Below, in pieces: positions 12,435-24,710 of a stretch of 64,000 bases of DNA. The notes under the pieces are model-generated. The model was not told the origin of the DNA. It did no database searches and saw only the letters and a list, made by a program, of their open reading frames with translations. This DNA comes from Linnemannia elongata (Eukaryota; Mortierellomycota; Mortierellomycetes; Mortierellales; Mortierellaceae): NCBI GenBank assembly GCA_036320915.1, contig JAXBDG010000003.1:930001-994000 (forward strand), given 5' to 3'. How positions within the stretch are numbered: position 1 is the first letter of the stretch; each line of letters begins with the position of its first letter. The position numbers and the translations under genes were made by a program.

Positions 12435-13722
12435 ACGGAGTCATGGGGAGGCTAGTTAACCCTCCCCCCCCCTTTGCGAGCGGCAATACAAACGAGCGAA
12501 CGTCCCTTTTTTCCCTTTATTTTTAATTCACTTCGCCTCATTCCAATGCCTTTTTCCTTCAGCCAGCCAAGCGCCTCTTCCAACGGCAGCAACTTTTTTG
12601 TACCATAGTAAACAACCAACAACTACAACAACCTCAAACACACACCAAACAAATAAAAGCGTCCAATAAAATAAAAACAGCCAACCACAATTTTTCACTA
12701 AATTTGCATGCTGAGTGAACAACGAAAGAGACAGAGACAGAGAGAGACAGAGAGAGAGACAGAGAGAGAGACAGAGAGAGGAAGGACACAACTCGACCAA
12801 TGGTTCGCACACAACGCTCTTGCGCGATTCTTCTGCGCTGCTGCTGATGATGCTCCCAGTATTTTATTATTGTTTCGTCCTTCCCGTCCTGTTAAATGGG
12901 GAGGGGAAACTGAATGGCCAGATGGGGCTCTCCCGGACAAAATGGTTTTTTGTTTGGGCTAAGATCTTTGCCGAAACCTGTTCCTCTCACTTTCTTCTCC
13001 CCATTTTTCTTACTGTTCTCCCTCTCCTTCTTTCTCGTCTCTCTCTTTCACTCTCGAAGGGTACACGAATGTGCTAAAGCCAAGAGAAAGGCAACACAAA
13101 AAAAGATAGATACTGTAGGAAATGCTTAGGACTTTGAAAAACTTGTTACCTTGCCCTGTGTGGGCGGAGTGTAGTGGCGGCCCTGCAAAAAACCAAAAAA
13201 AAAAAAAAAAAAAAATGTTTCCCATTCATCGACAAAAAAAATAACGCATTCATCATATCATCAAAAGGGCCAAATGGGATTAGCGATAGGGTGCAAGTGG
13301 AAGTGGAGCAAAGAGCAAACATATGAGAAAAAAGTGTTGTGTTTGTGTATGAGAGCGAGTGAAGCTATCCACGTTGTCAAGAAACGTACCTGGCGTCCTG
13401 TACTCTCCCTCATACTTCTCTCATACTTTTGTTCTCATGACTTTTCGTCCTAATGACCATAACAATAACAAGAGCACCACCTGTTTGTTGCAGCGTCTAG
13501 AATAGCAACTTTTTCAACCAACCCAATTGGGCTTTCTTACAAAAACATAGGCCTCATGAGAATAATCCAACCTAGCAAAGAATATCCCTCATAAGAACAA
13601 ACAAGCATAGCACATGGAATTAAAAAACAGAGATAAAACAAACAAAAGTTTTCATTTTTATTTTCTCGATTCAAAAAAGACACACGCATGAGGGAAAAGT
13701 AGAGAGCGGGAGGGAAAATTCT
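12435..13722. other. Convergent intergenic region
   Basis: No supportable gene lies between the Ser-rich orphan (+) and the Hsp70 gene (-). It holds a purine repeat of GAGAGACA-type units at about 12726-12781 and an A run near 13195-13214. The right part is the 3' flank of the Hsp70 gene. Confidence 0.5.
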
Positions 13723-16379
13723 TTAGCGGGAGAGGGAAGCGAAAGCCTTGGTGACGGAACGCTTGAGCTTGCGCTGGGCAAGGACGAAGGTGTCCTTCTC
13801 GGCGAGCTCCTCGATCTGGAGAGCAGCCATGGCCTCCTCAAGAGCCTCCTCGACGGCCTTCTTGTCACCACGCTTGAGCTTCATGGAGACGTTGGGCTCG
13901 TTAAGGGTACCCTGGATCTGGTAGACGTAGGACTCAAGCTCCTGCTTGGACTGAACGATCTCCTCGTTCTTGCGATCCTCATCCTTGAACTTCTCGGCAT
14001 CGTTGACCATGCGCTCGATATCGGCAGCGGACAAGCGACCAGCTCCGTTGGAGATGGTGATGTTGGCCTTGCGACCGGTGGCCTTGTCCATGGCGGTGAC
14101 CTTCAAGATACCGTTGGCATCCAACTCGAAGGTGCACTCGAGCTCGGGGGTGCCGCGGGGCATGGGGGCAATGCCAGAGAGCTCGAACTTGCCGAGCAAG
14201 TTGTTGTCACGGGTCATGGGACGCTCACCCTCGTAGACGGGGAACTGGACGGTGGTCTGACCATCCTCAGTGGTGGTGAAGGTCTTCTTCTTGATGGTGG
14301 GGATGGCAGTGTTACGGGGAACAACGACGGCCATGACACCACCCTGCATCTCAACTCCGAGGGAGAGGGGGACGACATCCAAGAGCAAAAGATCCTGGGT
14401 GGCGGCGTTACCGGCCTGGTTGGTCAAGACGGCGGCCTGGACAGCAGCACCGTAGGCGACGGCCTCATCGGGGTTGATGGACTTGTTCAACTCCTTTCCG
14501 TCAAAGAACTCCTGGAGGAGAGACTGGATCTTGGGGATACGGGTAGAACCACCGACAAGGACGATCTCATCGACCTCCTTCTTGGCGAACTTGGCATCCT
14601 TGAGGACCTTCTTGACGGGCTCAATGGTGTTGTTGAAGTGGGTCGAGTTGATCTCCTCGAAACGGGCACGGGTGATGTTGGCGTTGAAGTCAACACCCTC
14701 GAAGAGGGAGTCGACCTCAATGGTGGTCTGGGCCAAAGAAGACAAGGTGCGCTTGGCACGCTCGCAGGCGGTACGGAGACGGCGGGTGGCACGGGCATCA
14801 CCAGAGATGTCCTTCTTGTGCTTGCGCTTGAACTCCTCCTTGAAGTGCTCCAAGAGGGTGTTATCGAAATCCTCACCTCCCAAGTGGGTGTCACCAGCGG
14901 TGGCCTTGACGGCGAAGACACCTCCGGTAATGGTCAAAAGGGAGACATCGAAGGTTCCACCACCGAGATCGAAGATGAGAACGTTCTTCTCCTTGGTCTC
15001 CTTGGAGTCCAAACCGTAGGCGATGGCGGCAGCGGTGGGCTCGTTGATGATACGGAGAACATCGAGACCGGCGATGGCACCGGCATCCTTGGTGGCGTGA
15101 CGCTGGGCATCGTTGAAGTAGGCGGGGACGGTGATGACAGCCTTGGTGACGGTCTTACCGAGCTTGGCCTCAGCGATCTCCTTCATCTTGACGAGGACCA
15201 TGGCAGAGATCTCCTGGGGGGAGAACTCCTTCTTCTCGCCCTGGTAGTCAACCTGGATGAAGGGAGCGGACTCCTTGTCGATGACGGTGAAAGGCCAGTG
15301 CTTCATGTCAGACTTGACCTCGGGGTCATCGAAACGGCGACCGATGAGACGCTTGGCATCGAAGACGGTGTTGGTGGGGTTCATGGCAGCCTGGTTCTTG
15401 GCGGCATCACCAATGAGACGCTCCTGCTCGGAGAAGGCAACGTACGAAGGAGTGGTACGGTTACCCTGCTCGTTGGCAATAATCTCGACACGCTCGCTCT
15501 CCCAGACGGCAACGCAGGAGTAGGTGGTACTATTTGTTGGTTAAAGAAAAGTGAGAGTTTGGGTTAGGACAACTTGGTTCATTTTTTTTTGTAGTTTGTT
15601 TTTTGGTGTGCGTGTTGCGATTATCGCTCTCATCTCCTCTTATTCCATTACTCTGCCGTGCCGGTCCGTTGGTCGGTGTTTTCTTTGATGTTGAATATTT
15701 TTTCTTCTGTTTGGGTTGCAAGGGGGGGGGACCCTTCTCTTTGAATTGCCGCCTGGCCTCAGTTACTCCAATTGCCGAAAAGGATGTATTATCTCTTTGT
15801 CTGTTGCTGCTGTTGCTGCCCAGGTACCGTTGTGTCGATATTATCGATTGGAGCTGACGTTTAAACCTCGCGCACTCCTCCTCTGCGGATGTGGCTGTAT
15901 CAGTTAGCCCTTAGCTGCTTCACAGGGGTATTGCTGCCTGACCCCTCTTGTACTGTCGTTTCAAAGATCAGAATCTCGATCGTGTCCTTAATCCTGCTGA
16001 TTCCTGCTTGAAACTGGGGGAATGAGTCGAAGCGAGATGCTGATCGAAAATACTGCCTCGACTCTATTGAGCTGATCTCCATGCGTGCTCGAGATGTTGT
16101 ACTGTATCCCGCTGCCGTATCTAGTCCCTTGCTGCTTGCTGTCTTTTTTTCGTCGTCTGTACGAGTGCAAAAAAATCTTTTCTATCCCCCCAAAAAGGCT
16201 TTCTCTCGTCCGTTTCACTCTGCAAGCATCCTGCTGCAAGACTGAAGAGAAAAAAAAAAGGAAAAAAAGATCCAAGTTCTGTCTAAATCCCCCAAGTGTG
16301 AGGTTGAGTAGTAGTCGAAATAGAATAAGAAAACTAACCCGAGATCGATTCCGATGGCCAAGTCAGTAACTTCAGACAT
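13723..16379 (-). CDS. SSB1: Ribosome-associated Hsp70 chaperone, SSB type
   Basis: A 41-nt first exon (16339-16379) encodes [14 protein letters not shown], and after an 809-nt intron the main exon (15529 down to 13723) continues with [10 protein letters not shown], giving 615 residues. The intron cuts the first phosphate-binding loop (IDLGTT). Hsp70 marks are present: [26 protein letters not shown] and [14 protein letters not shown] rather than SSA is indicated by the length, the C-terminal part with [20 protein letters not shown] and KRSVTKAF, and the lack of a terminal EEVD. In yeast, SSB binds at the ribosome exit with the RAC complex and folds new chains. Codon use is strongly biased, as expected for high expression. 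It shares a 0.69-kb divergent promoter with Dnmt2. Confidence 0.93.
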
Positions 16380-17065
16380 GATGTATAGATTTTGAAGGAG
16401 AGGGAAGAGGAAGAAACACAAATCTCTGACCAGGCGCCTGTTTTTCTATTTTGGCGGTGGCTTGGCTTTTGTTTGTCCAACGCTAAGGTTTTTTAATAAG
16501 ATGGGTCATTTGTGCAGCACGCACGAGCGGGTCTCGAACCACGACGTCGTTTCAACTTTATCCAGACAGGTTATCTTTGTACTGAGGCACCAGGGCCGTC
16601 TCTACTTTGTTCTACAATTTATATCCCCTGCTTGTTACCCTAGATCTTGCTGAAACATGAGAACAATAAAGCTGTCAGTCTGTGCTTGACTTCGCCTCTG
16701 ATAGGATCTGTTCATCTGGATTGCATACGTTGAGATTATCTCCCTTTTCTGTCTCATCCTCCGTGTTTTCTACTACAATTTATGCACTGCACATACAAGC
16801 AACTATACACCACAGATCAATGAGATACCATTCTCGCAAAAAAAGTGAACAGGGGTGGAGGAATAAGAAAATAGCCCCTGTCAACAAACCCTAGGTCCAA
16901 TGTCCTTTTTTCTTAAAGACAGTGAAGCAGAAAAATTCTTTTGCCACCAAAAGGATTGGAGTGGCTTTGATATATCCTCTAACTTAATGGCACTTTTGAC
17001 CCGAGTGTCCCTCACACCTCTCATTCAACCTTGCCTGATCGACTTGAACTCCCTGACAAGAGACG
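16380..17065. promoter_or_regulatory. Divergent promoter region of SSB and Dnmt2
   Basis: This 686-bp gap lies between two start codons on opposite strands and should hold both promoters. I see no clear TATA box or heat-shock element array. It also contains a tRNA-like promoter pair on the minus strand, listed separately. Confidence 0.5.
16530..16589 (-). other. tRNA-like internal promoter (A box and B box), possible tRNA relic
   Basis: On the minus strand, TGCCTCAGTAC (16579-16589) resembles a Pol III A box and GGTTCGAGACC (16530-16540) matches the B-box consensus at 10 of 11 positions. Their spacing is close to that of a tRNA gene. The D, anticodon and T stems do not pair properly, so this is not an intact tRNA; it may be a tRNA-derived repeat or chance. 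Confidence 0.3.
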
Positions 17066-19051
17066 ATGACATCCATTCGAGCATTGGAATTCTTCAGCGG
17101 CATTGGAGGCTTGGTTCGTATGCGAGTCTTATGAGAATGTTAAGAGCAATGTTGCCATTGATATTGCGACCTCAGCCTAACCGGACCTCGGCGTTTCTTA
17201 CGACGAATAGCATTTTGGTTTCAATGCCAGCGGCGCCAATGGCCAAGTGCTGGAGAGTTTTGACATGAACCAGCAGGCGAACGATACCTACAAACTAAGC
17301 TTTGGAAAATCACCCATCTCGGTAAGCTATCTATTGCCAGTCTTTCAGCAATTCCAATGCTGTGCTTTATCCAATATTCTCGATCCAATGCTAACCCTTG
17401 TTTCTTTTTTCATTCTCAGAGAGGAATCGACCGGTTGATGGTCAAGGACATTGAAAAGTATGAACGGTCGCAGTAGCGATTATGTCCGCGCTGCTGATTT
17501 ATTTACACTTTAGACAACTGACACATTTACATCATTCCCCATTGTTAGATACAACGCCAACTGTTGGTTGATGAGTCCGCCATGCCAGGTAACTTAAATT
17601 CAGAGCGCGTTTGTGAACGGTATTTGACCGTACTGAATTGCTCATCTGACATATATTTTACTTTTTAAACGGTTTATAATAGCCTTACACGCGCGGAGGA
17701 AAGCTGCTGGACGATCAGGACAACCGGGCCAAGCCTCTTCTGCATTTGTTGGATCAGCTGGAAAAGATGAAGACACCACCTCAGTACCTCTTTCTGGAAA
17801 ACGTCAAGAACTTTGAGGTTTGGAAAGCAACAGGAACGAAAACACTCTTCAGGCATACCATGAACGCCGAGTAACAATCAACTGACCAGGACTTTCATTT
17901 TCCTGCTCGATTGTGTAGACATCACGTTCACGACAGAGACTGGTGACACTCCTTCACAAGATGGGATATGTCTTCCGTGAGTGTCTCCTTGCACCTTACA
18001 ACTTTGGCGTTCCCAACGATCGACTTCGGTACTTTTTGATGGCTCGCTTACGATCTAGCTTTGGTGTTTCCACATCAACGACATCAACAACCCAGGACAA
18101 CACGGATTCTAAGCCAGAGAAGTTTGATCCGGAGACCGAGATCATTTACACTTCGTGGCCACTTCCAGCATTTGTCGAGGAACCACGGAAGAATCTTCAG
18201 CAATACACTTTCAATATACCAGAGTTGCAAAAGTTCATGGACGAGGATGAAAAGGATGGAAAGGACTATCTCTTGTCGCGCCAATTGATCCTGGAGAGGC
18301 CAAACTTTCGATTCGGTAAGTTTTTACTAACCACTGACAGGAAGGTTGCTGCAAAGGGTGCTCAAGGAAACGACATGCTAACTCTCATCTTATCATACTA
18401 GACATTTTACAACCATCCTCGACCAGATCAGCGTGCTTCACAAAGGCTTACGGCAGTCATCATGTCGCTGGTGGCGGCAGTTTGCTTCAGACTCAAAAGA
18501 TGGACCAACAGGAATACGACTTTAGTAACTCAGAATCCATTGCAGATCTTGGACTTCGGTTCTTGACACCAACAGAGGTTGCTCGGATACACGTTTTCCC
18601 CTTGGACGAGAAGCATGGATCACCCAATCCCTTTGAGAACACAACCATTACAGGCACTGTTGAGTCAGGGCCATCATCGGAACACTGTTCAGGAGATTCA
18701 TTGACGGCGGTCCGTCCTTTCAATCCTCGCTTGGCTCAGGGGCCAGAAGGACCTTTCCTGCGGTTCCCAGACAAGTTGAAGGCCCTTCAGCGATACAAGT
18801 TGCTTGGAAACAGTCTGAACGTGTGGGTTGTTGCGGAGCTGCTCAGGGGAGTGCTGTTTGCCGATCACCCAGGCGCTCCTCGGCCGGAATATCAACCTGC
18901 CGATGATGGTGACGGTGAGAGCAATGCCAAGAGCTCAAATGGAGGCAAACACGATATTACTACATCAGAGGAAGAAGTGAGCAACAAGACACAAGATGAC
19001 CCAAAAGAGGACGAGTCTGCCAGGGAAGTCAAGCGTGCCCGAGTTGATTGA
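17066..19051 (+). CDS. dnmt2: Dnmt2 tRNA (cytosine-5) methyltransferase
   Basis: Seven exons (17066-17113, 17211-17321, 17420-17457, 17549-17588, 17683-17817, 17919-18315, 18402-19051) join in phase to 472 residues. Motif I is ALEFFSGIGGL, followed by ESFDMNQQAND. Motif IV, split by introns, has the catalytic cysteine in MSPPCQPYTRGG. Motif VI is LENVKNFE. The Dnmt2-specific block reads CFTKAYGSH, and the last motif is YKLLGNSLNVWVVAELL. Dnmt2 enzymes methylate C38 of tRNA-Asp and some other tRNAs and act little on DNA. The region from about residue 270 has a low-complexity insert, and the C-terminus carries an acidic tail with a basic end (KRARVD). The first donor, GTTCGT, is weak. Confidence 0.92.
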
Positions 19052-19217
19052 AGCAACGAGAGGCGTCCATATAAAAAAGTAGAAAGAACCGTATGAACTG
19101 ATGTTGGAGTGAATGAGGATCGATCTTTGTTCTTTTGTGTATGTGTGTGTGTATGTGTGTATGTATGTATAAACAAGAGACTGAGAAAGAAAGATTGATA
19201 AACCACCGTGGAGGTAG

Positions 19218-19225
19218 TATATAAG
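19218..19225 (+). promoter_or_regulatory. TATA-like box upstream of the F-box gene
   Basis: TATATAAG lies 378 bp before the F-box gene ATG, followed by a CT-rich leader (about 19380-19510). A reversed CCAAT box (ATTGG) sits just downstream. It is only about 170 bp past the Dnmt2 stop, so the two genes are tightly spaced. Confidence 0.4.
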
Positions 19226-19602
19226 CCAACCATTGGACCATCCGGGATGCCAAAGGGGGGGCCCAAGCTCACCACGTTCAGTTTGTACGGGTTTTATTTT
19301 TCATCAGGCTGACCTTGCCTTGCAGCAAATTTATTGTTTTTTCTCATGTCGGCCTTGCAGTTTAGGCTTTGCTTTCTCACCCAACCACATCCTTTTCGTC
19401 GTCCTTCCTTCCTTTCCACCTTCCACTATCGCCACTAACATCATCACCACTGTCTTAACTTTCTTCCTCCCCTCCCCCTCCTTCAGTCTTTCCCATTCGT
19501 TCACTTCCACCTTCTCCACAAACTCACACGACCGACTTCATTACCCCACATACCAATAAGCAATAAAACAACAGACAAGGACTGATTCCACGCACCAGCG
19601 CC

Positions 19603-22600
19603 ATGTCCGGCCCTTCACGGTCATCCTCGACCTCGCGGGCTTCACACTACAGGGAACCAACAGACTCGCCCTCACCCAATATACCCGACGAAGGCTACCA
19701 CGAGCAACGAACAGAGGTCCCCAAGTGGGCCTTGCGGCTCAGTGAGGAGCAACGAGCTGGTCAGTTCCGGTTTGCATTCCTCTTTTGTCCTTTGTTCAAC
19801 ACGGCCAAACAATTATCCTCTTTCCTTCCGTCCTACTCCCAATACCCTAACTCGCTTGCTGCTTCATATTCATATACATAGAGCTAGCGGTTCAGTTGCT
19901 ACAGTCCGTTTCGCCCATGGTTTTCTCACGAGCGTATGCTCGACTCACCCCTTTGCTCCAACACCGAGACTTCTTGGCAGAGTTACCTTACGAACTCACA
20001 GGTACTAGAAACGGGAAGGAATCGAAACCATTGGCCAGCATAAAATCTTACCAGTGAATTAATTGTCGGTCCTTTTTTTGGAATCTCCTTTAGTCCATCT
20101 CCTCTCTTATCTCGATGAAAAGTCGCTGCTGAACGTTGCCCTCGTCTCGAAGGAATGGAACCGATTCACCTCAGATAACGCTGTCTGGAAGGGGATCTAT
20201 GTTCGACATGGATGGGCGGTCAACCAGGATATGATCGATTGGTATCTCAAGGGATCTGAACTGGAGCTGGCATCAATAGTTCTTGAGCGAGAACAGGAAC
20301 AGGAGCACGAGGACAGAGTCCTCTTTGCAGCAAGGTCTGCAGTGAGCAACGGCAAACGCCGTAAAGTGGTGGATATTAACCCTAAGGATGATGCTGCAGA
20401 GCGCAGCGGTGACGACTACGACATGTTGCAAGATGTTGTAACACCCTACGAGCGATACCCAGACGAAGAAGGCGACCGCAAGTTGCAGCGATTCTCGCCA
20501 ACGCAACTTGATCCTGAGCACCAAATAGATATTGACAACATTGAGACCCTGGCACATGCACCATCAAATCCCGTTGAAGCGACAACAATCAACTCTTCCG
20601 ATTGCTACGACGACGCCAGTTCACCAATATCAATTCCACCCTCTTCCCCCATTTCTCGGGACGCGTCCACCTCACCTGATGAATCCTCGTCGTTCAGCTT
20701 CGCGGGAACTTTTGGGCGTTCTCGGGGTTCTTCTTCGATGCTGCGCTCGCCTTCAATGGGGCAACGACAGGGCCGTTTCTCTTTGCCGACAAACTCGTTC
20801 ATGCCATCACTTCACCGACCTCGGATGCCGATATACACCCTTGGCAGCAACCTTATGACCCCGCCGTCAATGTTAAGGAAGATGTCGCAACGAACTAGTC
20901 CACCATCGCCTATTCGGATCCCAAAACCCCTCACGACAATCTCTTCACCTACATTGACATCTTCCAGACCGTCAAGATTCTTTGGTCACCAGAGGAGCGG
21001 TTCGGCGGACCAGCAGCAGCTCGGATCACAGGCAGCGGCGTCAAGTAGTCAGCCTTTGACTTCGCCCATTCTCTCTGGCAATATTCCAAATGAACCACAT
21101 TCTCCGACTTCAACTAAAAGTCTCTGGAGTGTAATACGACATGGAGTTATGGGCGTATCAGGATCACCGGCCTGGCCATCGCTTCATGTGCATCGACACT
21201 CGGATCCAGGCGACAGGAACGATGGTTCAGGAGCGTCGTCCCATCAAGGCATGCATTTTCATCACACACCATCGCTGCCCACCTGGCTATCTCACTTCCC
21301 ACTGCCTCTTCCAACCGCATCTTCTCGGCAAAATCGGCAATTTGCATCTTCTCCAGCCTCTCCTGTGACAGCCTCCTTCTCAAATTCCGCCACCAACTCT
21401 AACTCGACTGCAGACGGATCCAATCAACCGATTCGAAAGTGCATCGACTTTATCGGATCTCAGGCACCATATCCATCACAAATCCTCGCTCCTGAGATCC
21501 TTCAAACTCATCGAGATCCCATTTCTGGTCGCGCAACGATCAACTGGAAGTACCTGTGTATGCAGCGCAAGCTGCTGGAAAAGAATTGGACGCAGGGAGT
21601 ACATTCGGCAAGAGAGCTCCCAGGACATACTGAAGGGATCTACTGTATCCAGTTTGACGGCTACAAGGTTATCAGCGGCAGTCGGGATACCACCATCAAG
21701 ATCTGGGACATCAGATCGGGCGAATGCGTCAGGACATATTCTGGCCATACTGCCAGTGTCTTGTGTCTTCAGTATGACGATACGAGGATTGTGAGCGGAA
21801 GCAGTGACACGTCCATTCTTGTCTGGGACCTGGAGACCGGCCAAATCATTCAGAGACTGGACGGCCATGTTGACAGTGTGCTGAGCGTGCGGTTCGAGAA
21901 GGACATTGTGGTCAGCTGCAGTAAGGATCGGACTGTCAAGATATGGAAGATCAGTTCAGGACAGCTGTTGAAGACTCTCAGGGGACATCGTGCTGCTGTC
22001 AATGCGGTCCAGTTCTCACCAGAGTCAGCAGCGCCGTCTCCCTTCCGAGGAAACCCGAGACTCGTGGTATCTGCCAGCGGCGACAAAACGATTAAGGTGT
22101 GGTCGTTCGAGACGGGTGAATGTCTAAGGACGCTGGAGGGTCATGCCCGAGGTATCGCTTGCATCCAGTTTGAGGGCAATGTTGTTGTCAGCGGTAGCTC
22201 GGATCAGTCGATCAAAATCTGGGACCTTTCGACAGGAGCGTGTATCAATACCTTGGCGGGCCACGAAGGGCTTGTACGAACATTGCAGTTTGCGGGAGGA
22301 CGGATCATTAGTGGAAGTTATGATGAGACAATCAAGGTTTGGGACCAGGCGAGCGGCAGACTTTTGACCGATTTAGGAGGACGCCATTCACACCGTGTGT
22401 TCAAGTTGCAGTTTGACGACTCCAAGATTGTCAGTTGTTCACAGGACCAAAAGGTAACAGAAGTTGTTGTTGTGCTTCTGCCATATCGTTCTTTTGCTTT
22501 CGCTCAACTATATAAAGTTAACTAATGACTATCGGTTTCGTTCATTATTTAGATCATCATCTGGGACTTTGCTGTTGGAGTCGACACGACCTTCTTGAAC

Positions 22601-22603
22601 TAG
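19603..22603 (+). CDS. F-box and WD40-repeat protein (SCF substrate receptor)
   Basis: Four exons (19603-19759, 19882-20001, 20094-22453, 22553-22603) give 895 residues. The F-box spans about residues 88-130 (LAELPYELTVHLLSYLDEK, then LVSKEWNRF). A Ser/Pro-rich stretch of more than 350 residues follows, with many SP sites. The C-terminus is a seven-blade WD40 propeller beginning ELPGHTEGIYCIQFD; blades end in motifs such as IKIWDI, ILVWDL, VKIWKI and IKVWSF, and the last strand comes from the small final exon (IIIWDFAVG). Family knowledge: such proteins bind Skp1 through the F-box and bring phosphorylated targets to the SCF ubiquitin ligase. It belongs with Met30, Pof1, beta-TrCP or Cdc4; I cannot assign orthology. 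The long disordered middle may itself be phosphoregulated. Confidence 0.88.
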
Positions 22604-22816
22604 ATGTGATTACACATCTCTATCTCTTTTGCACGCATTTCATCCCTCATTTTCATTTGTAACCATACTCAACTATACTTCATACTTTGTTCTTATTCAC
22701 TTGCACTTTTGCTTCTTCGCATAACAATAACATGAAAAATGACAATAGTTTCTATTATTGTGTATGGTACGAATGGAAAAGCGGATATGTAAATTTGGCG
22801 TGGGCGGAGGGAGAGT

Positions 22817-23926
22817 CTACAGGCTGGTCTTGTTCAGGCCCTCGGTCAATTTTGAAACACCGTCGTCGTTGGTATCGGTTTCCTGGAGATGCTTTGTTTT
22901 GCAGCTGCCACTGCATCCACGTTGGACTTGCACCGTAACATTCTCTCCTCCCGTTGCTGCAGCTACTGCTGTGGATGTCGATGATGAAGAAACATCCTGA
23001 TCGGATTGAAGTTCAATCTGCACTTTTGGAGTATTGGCTGCAAGAGTTTTTGCCGCCTTCTCCTCTTTCTTTTTCCTGGCCTCCTCCGTATCTTCCTCTT
23101 CATCCTCAGAAGTGGTGTAATCGGATCCTTCAGAATCGGTCTCGGACAGTTCGGGCCACTTGTCACGGGGTCCCGCCCATCCACACTCTTCACAGAGTTT
23201 TGTCACTTCTGGATCGTGGGGCTGTTTGGAGCACTTTTCAATCTGTTTGAAGTATTTGAGTGGTAGGTCCATGTGCAAACCGTCGCAGTAGCTGTTGGGT
23301 TGTAGGAAGAGGATGGAGGAAAGGGGGGAAGTTAGTTGTGAACAAAATGATGGATAGTACTTCGTTCGTGCGATTGAGGTTGTTGATTGATGAAGCGAGA
23401 GAAGAAGGACTTACGGAGGGCGGGTGGTATATCTGCAGTCGCACATGAGGTAGATTGTCTGCGGTTCCTTAGGGACTTTCCAGCGCAGGGGTTTGAATGA
23501 CGTGCCCTTGTGAGATTTACCATCGCACCTATGTGATCAAAAGAGGCGATTGTTCAGTTGGGCTGAGCTATGACAGCACCCATATCGTTCCAACGATGAT
23601 GCTCTTTGTCCTTTGTGCAATTGTGTCTTCTTATTTTACCAGACGCCGGTCTTGGTCAGTCCACAGGTACACCATTCCTTGATGGATCCTGGTTTGAGAT
23701 TACGAAGTGTGATGGGGTTGAACTAGTTGGGAAGGCGGAAAAATAGCAAACGAGAAGGAAGAAAGGAAGTGTCAATTGCTGTGGGGAAGTGGCGCCTTGT
23801 TTTTTAGAGGTCCGCTCGGTCCCCTTTGATGCGGGGGACAAGACAAACTCAGGAATGAAAGTATGATCGCCTTACGTGAGTGGCCTTAGGTTTGCAGGGA
23901 AGGTATGCAAAGTCTTCGATATCCAT
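22817..23926 (-). CDS. Protein with two CDGSH iron-sulfur motifs and an acidic tail
   Basis: Four exons (23926-23876, 23722-23640, 23528-23415, 23291-22817) give 240 residues. The first iron-sulfur motif is WCTCGLTKTGVWCDGKSH and the second is MCDCRYTTRPPYCDGLH; each has the three-Cys, one-His CDGSH pattern that binds a 2Fe-2S cluster. Two motifs in one chain is the CISD3 (Miner2) arrangement, found in mitochondria in animals and bacteria-like in origin. Unusual here is a C-terminal half with CEECGW, a long acidic and then Lys/Ala-rich coil, and an extra GCSGSC cysteine pair. There is no clear mitochondrial targeting peptide at the N-terminus (MDIEDFAYLPCKPKA). The start is set by the short first exon. 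It pointed away from trm5 before the DIRS insertion. Confidence 0.85.
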
Positions 23927-24243
23927 TGTGGTATGTGTGTGTGTAAGGAGAAAGGGTCTGGTTGTTGGGAGTTTGGATAAGTGCAGGTGGGGGTGAGTGC
24001 AAGAGGGAATGGGTGTTGAGTGGAGGAGTGAAGGAGGGAGAGGAGTGGAGAGAAGGTGAGAAAAAAAGAGAGAGTGGAAAGGAAATAATTGATGTGACAT
24101 CAAAAATTTAAAAAAAAAAGTTGCTTGAGGAGCTTAGTTAAAAGAACAACAGACAAATGCCCTTCTTTCGCCCAATGGCCCAATGCCCACCCCCGCCTTA
24201 GAGCCGGCCACTGTGTGAACAAATATACAGCTACCCCCCCCCT

Positions 24244-24295
<52 letters not shown>

Positions 24296-24574
24296 AACGA
24301 GCCAACCTGTCTTCATTGCGCTCGTCCTTCCCTGCCGCCTCCCTCAACAATGATGATCAGTATCCAATATTGACGATTGTTACTGAAAGTGTGCCACCTC
24401 TACGTCTTTTGTGCAGAAAGAAATATCAACTATTCAGTCACTAAGCCTACAGTCTCCCTTAATGTATCGGACAGGGCGCAGTTGATGCTGATATGTAGAA
24501 TCAGAGGGAAAGGGAGCAACAAATGCACTAGGGAATGGCACAAGAAAACGGCTAATAGTGTGCCTTTCTCCACG
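23927..24574. other. Upstream region of the CDGSH gene up to the DIRS element
   Basis: No gene is seen. This is the promoter side of the CDGSH gene and contains a (CA)n microsatellite. With 32783-32908 it forms what was probably a 0.77-kb divergent promoter before the mobile element inserted. Confidence 0.55.
24246..24292. repeat. (CA)n microsatellite
   Basis: About 23 perfect CA units after a C-rich run lie about 280 bp left of the DIRS element. Confidence 0.95.
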
Positions 24575-24587
24575 TTATCCATCCTAT

Positions 24588-24710
24588 GACCAGTGACCCT
24601 TTCCTGTGTAATCTTTCTTCTTTATTTCCACTCGAGAATTCAGCTAAATCCTTGCAAAAACTGAAATAAAAGCTGCTAATCTCTGTTACATGCACCATAT
24701 CTTTCTTTTT
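24588..24710. repeat. Left inverted terminal repeat of the DIRS element
   Basis: These 123 nt are the exact reverse complement of 32616-32738. The outer 13 bases at 24575-24587 belong to the element but have no counterpart in the right repeat. Confidence 0.93.

Noticed and set aside
14638..15567. A 309-codon open frame on the plus strand across the Hsp70 gene
   Set aside because: It is the antisense shadow of a strongly codon-biased gene; its Gly/Asp/Glu-rich translation resembles no protein family.
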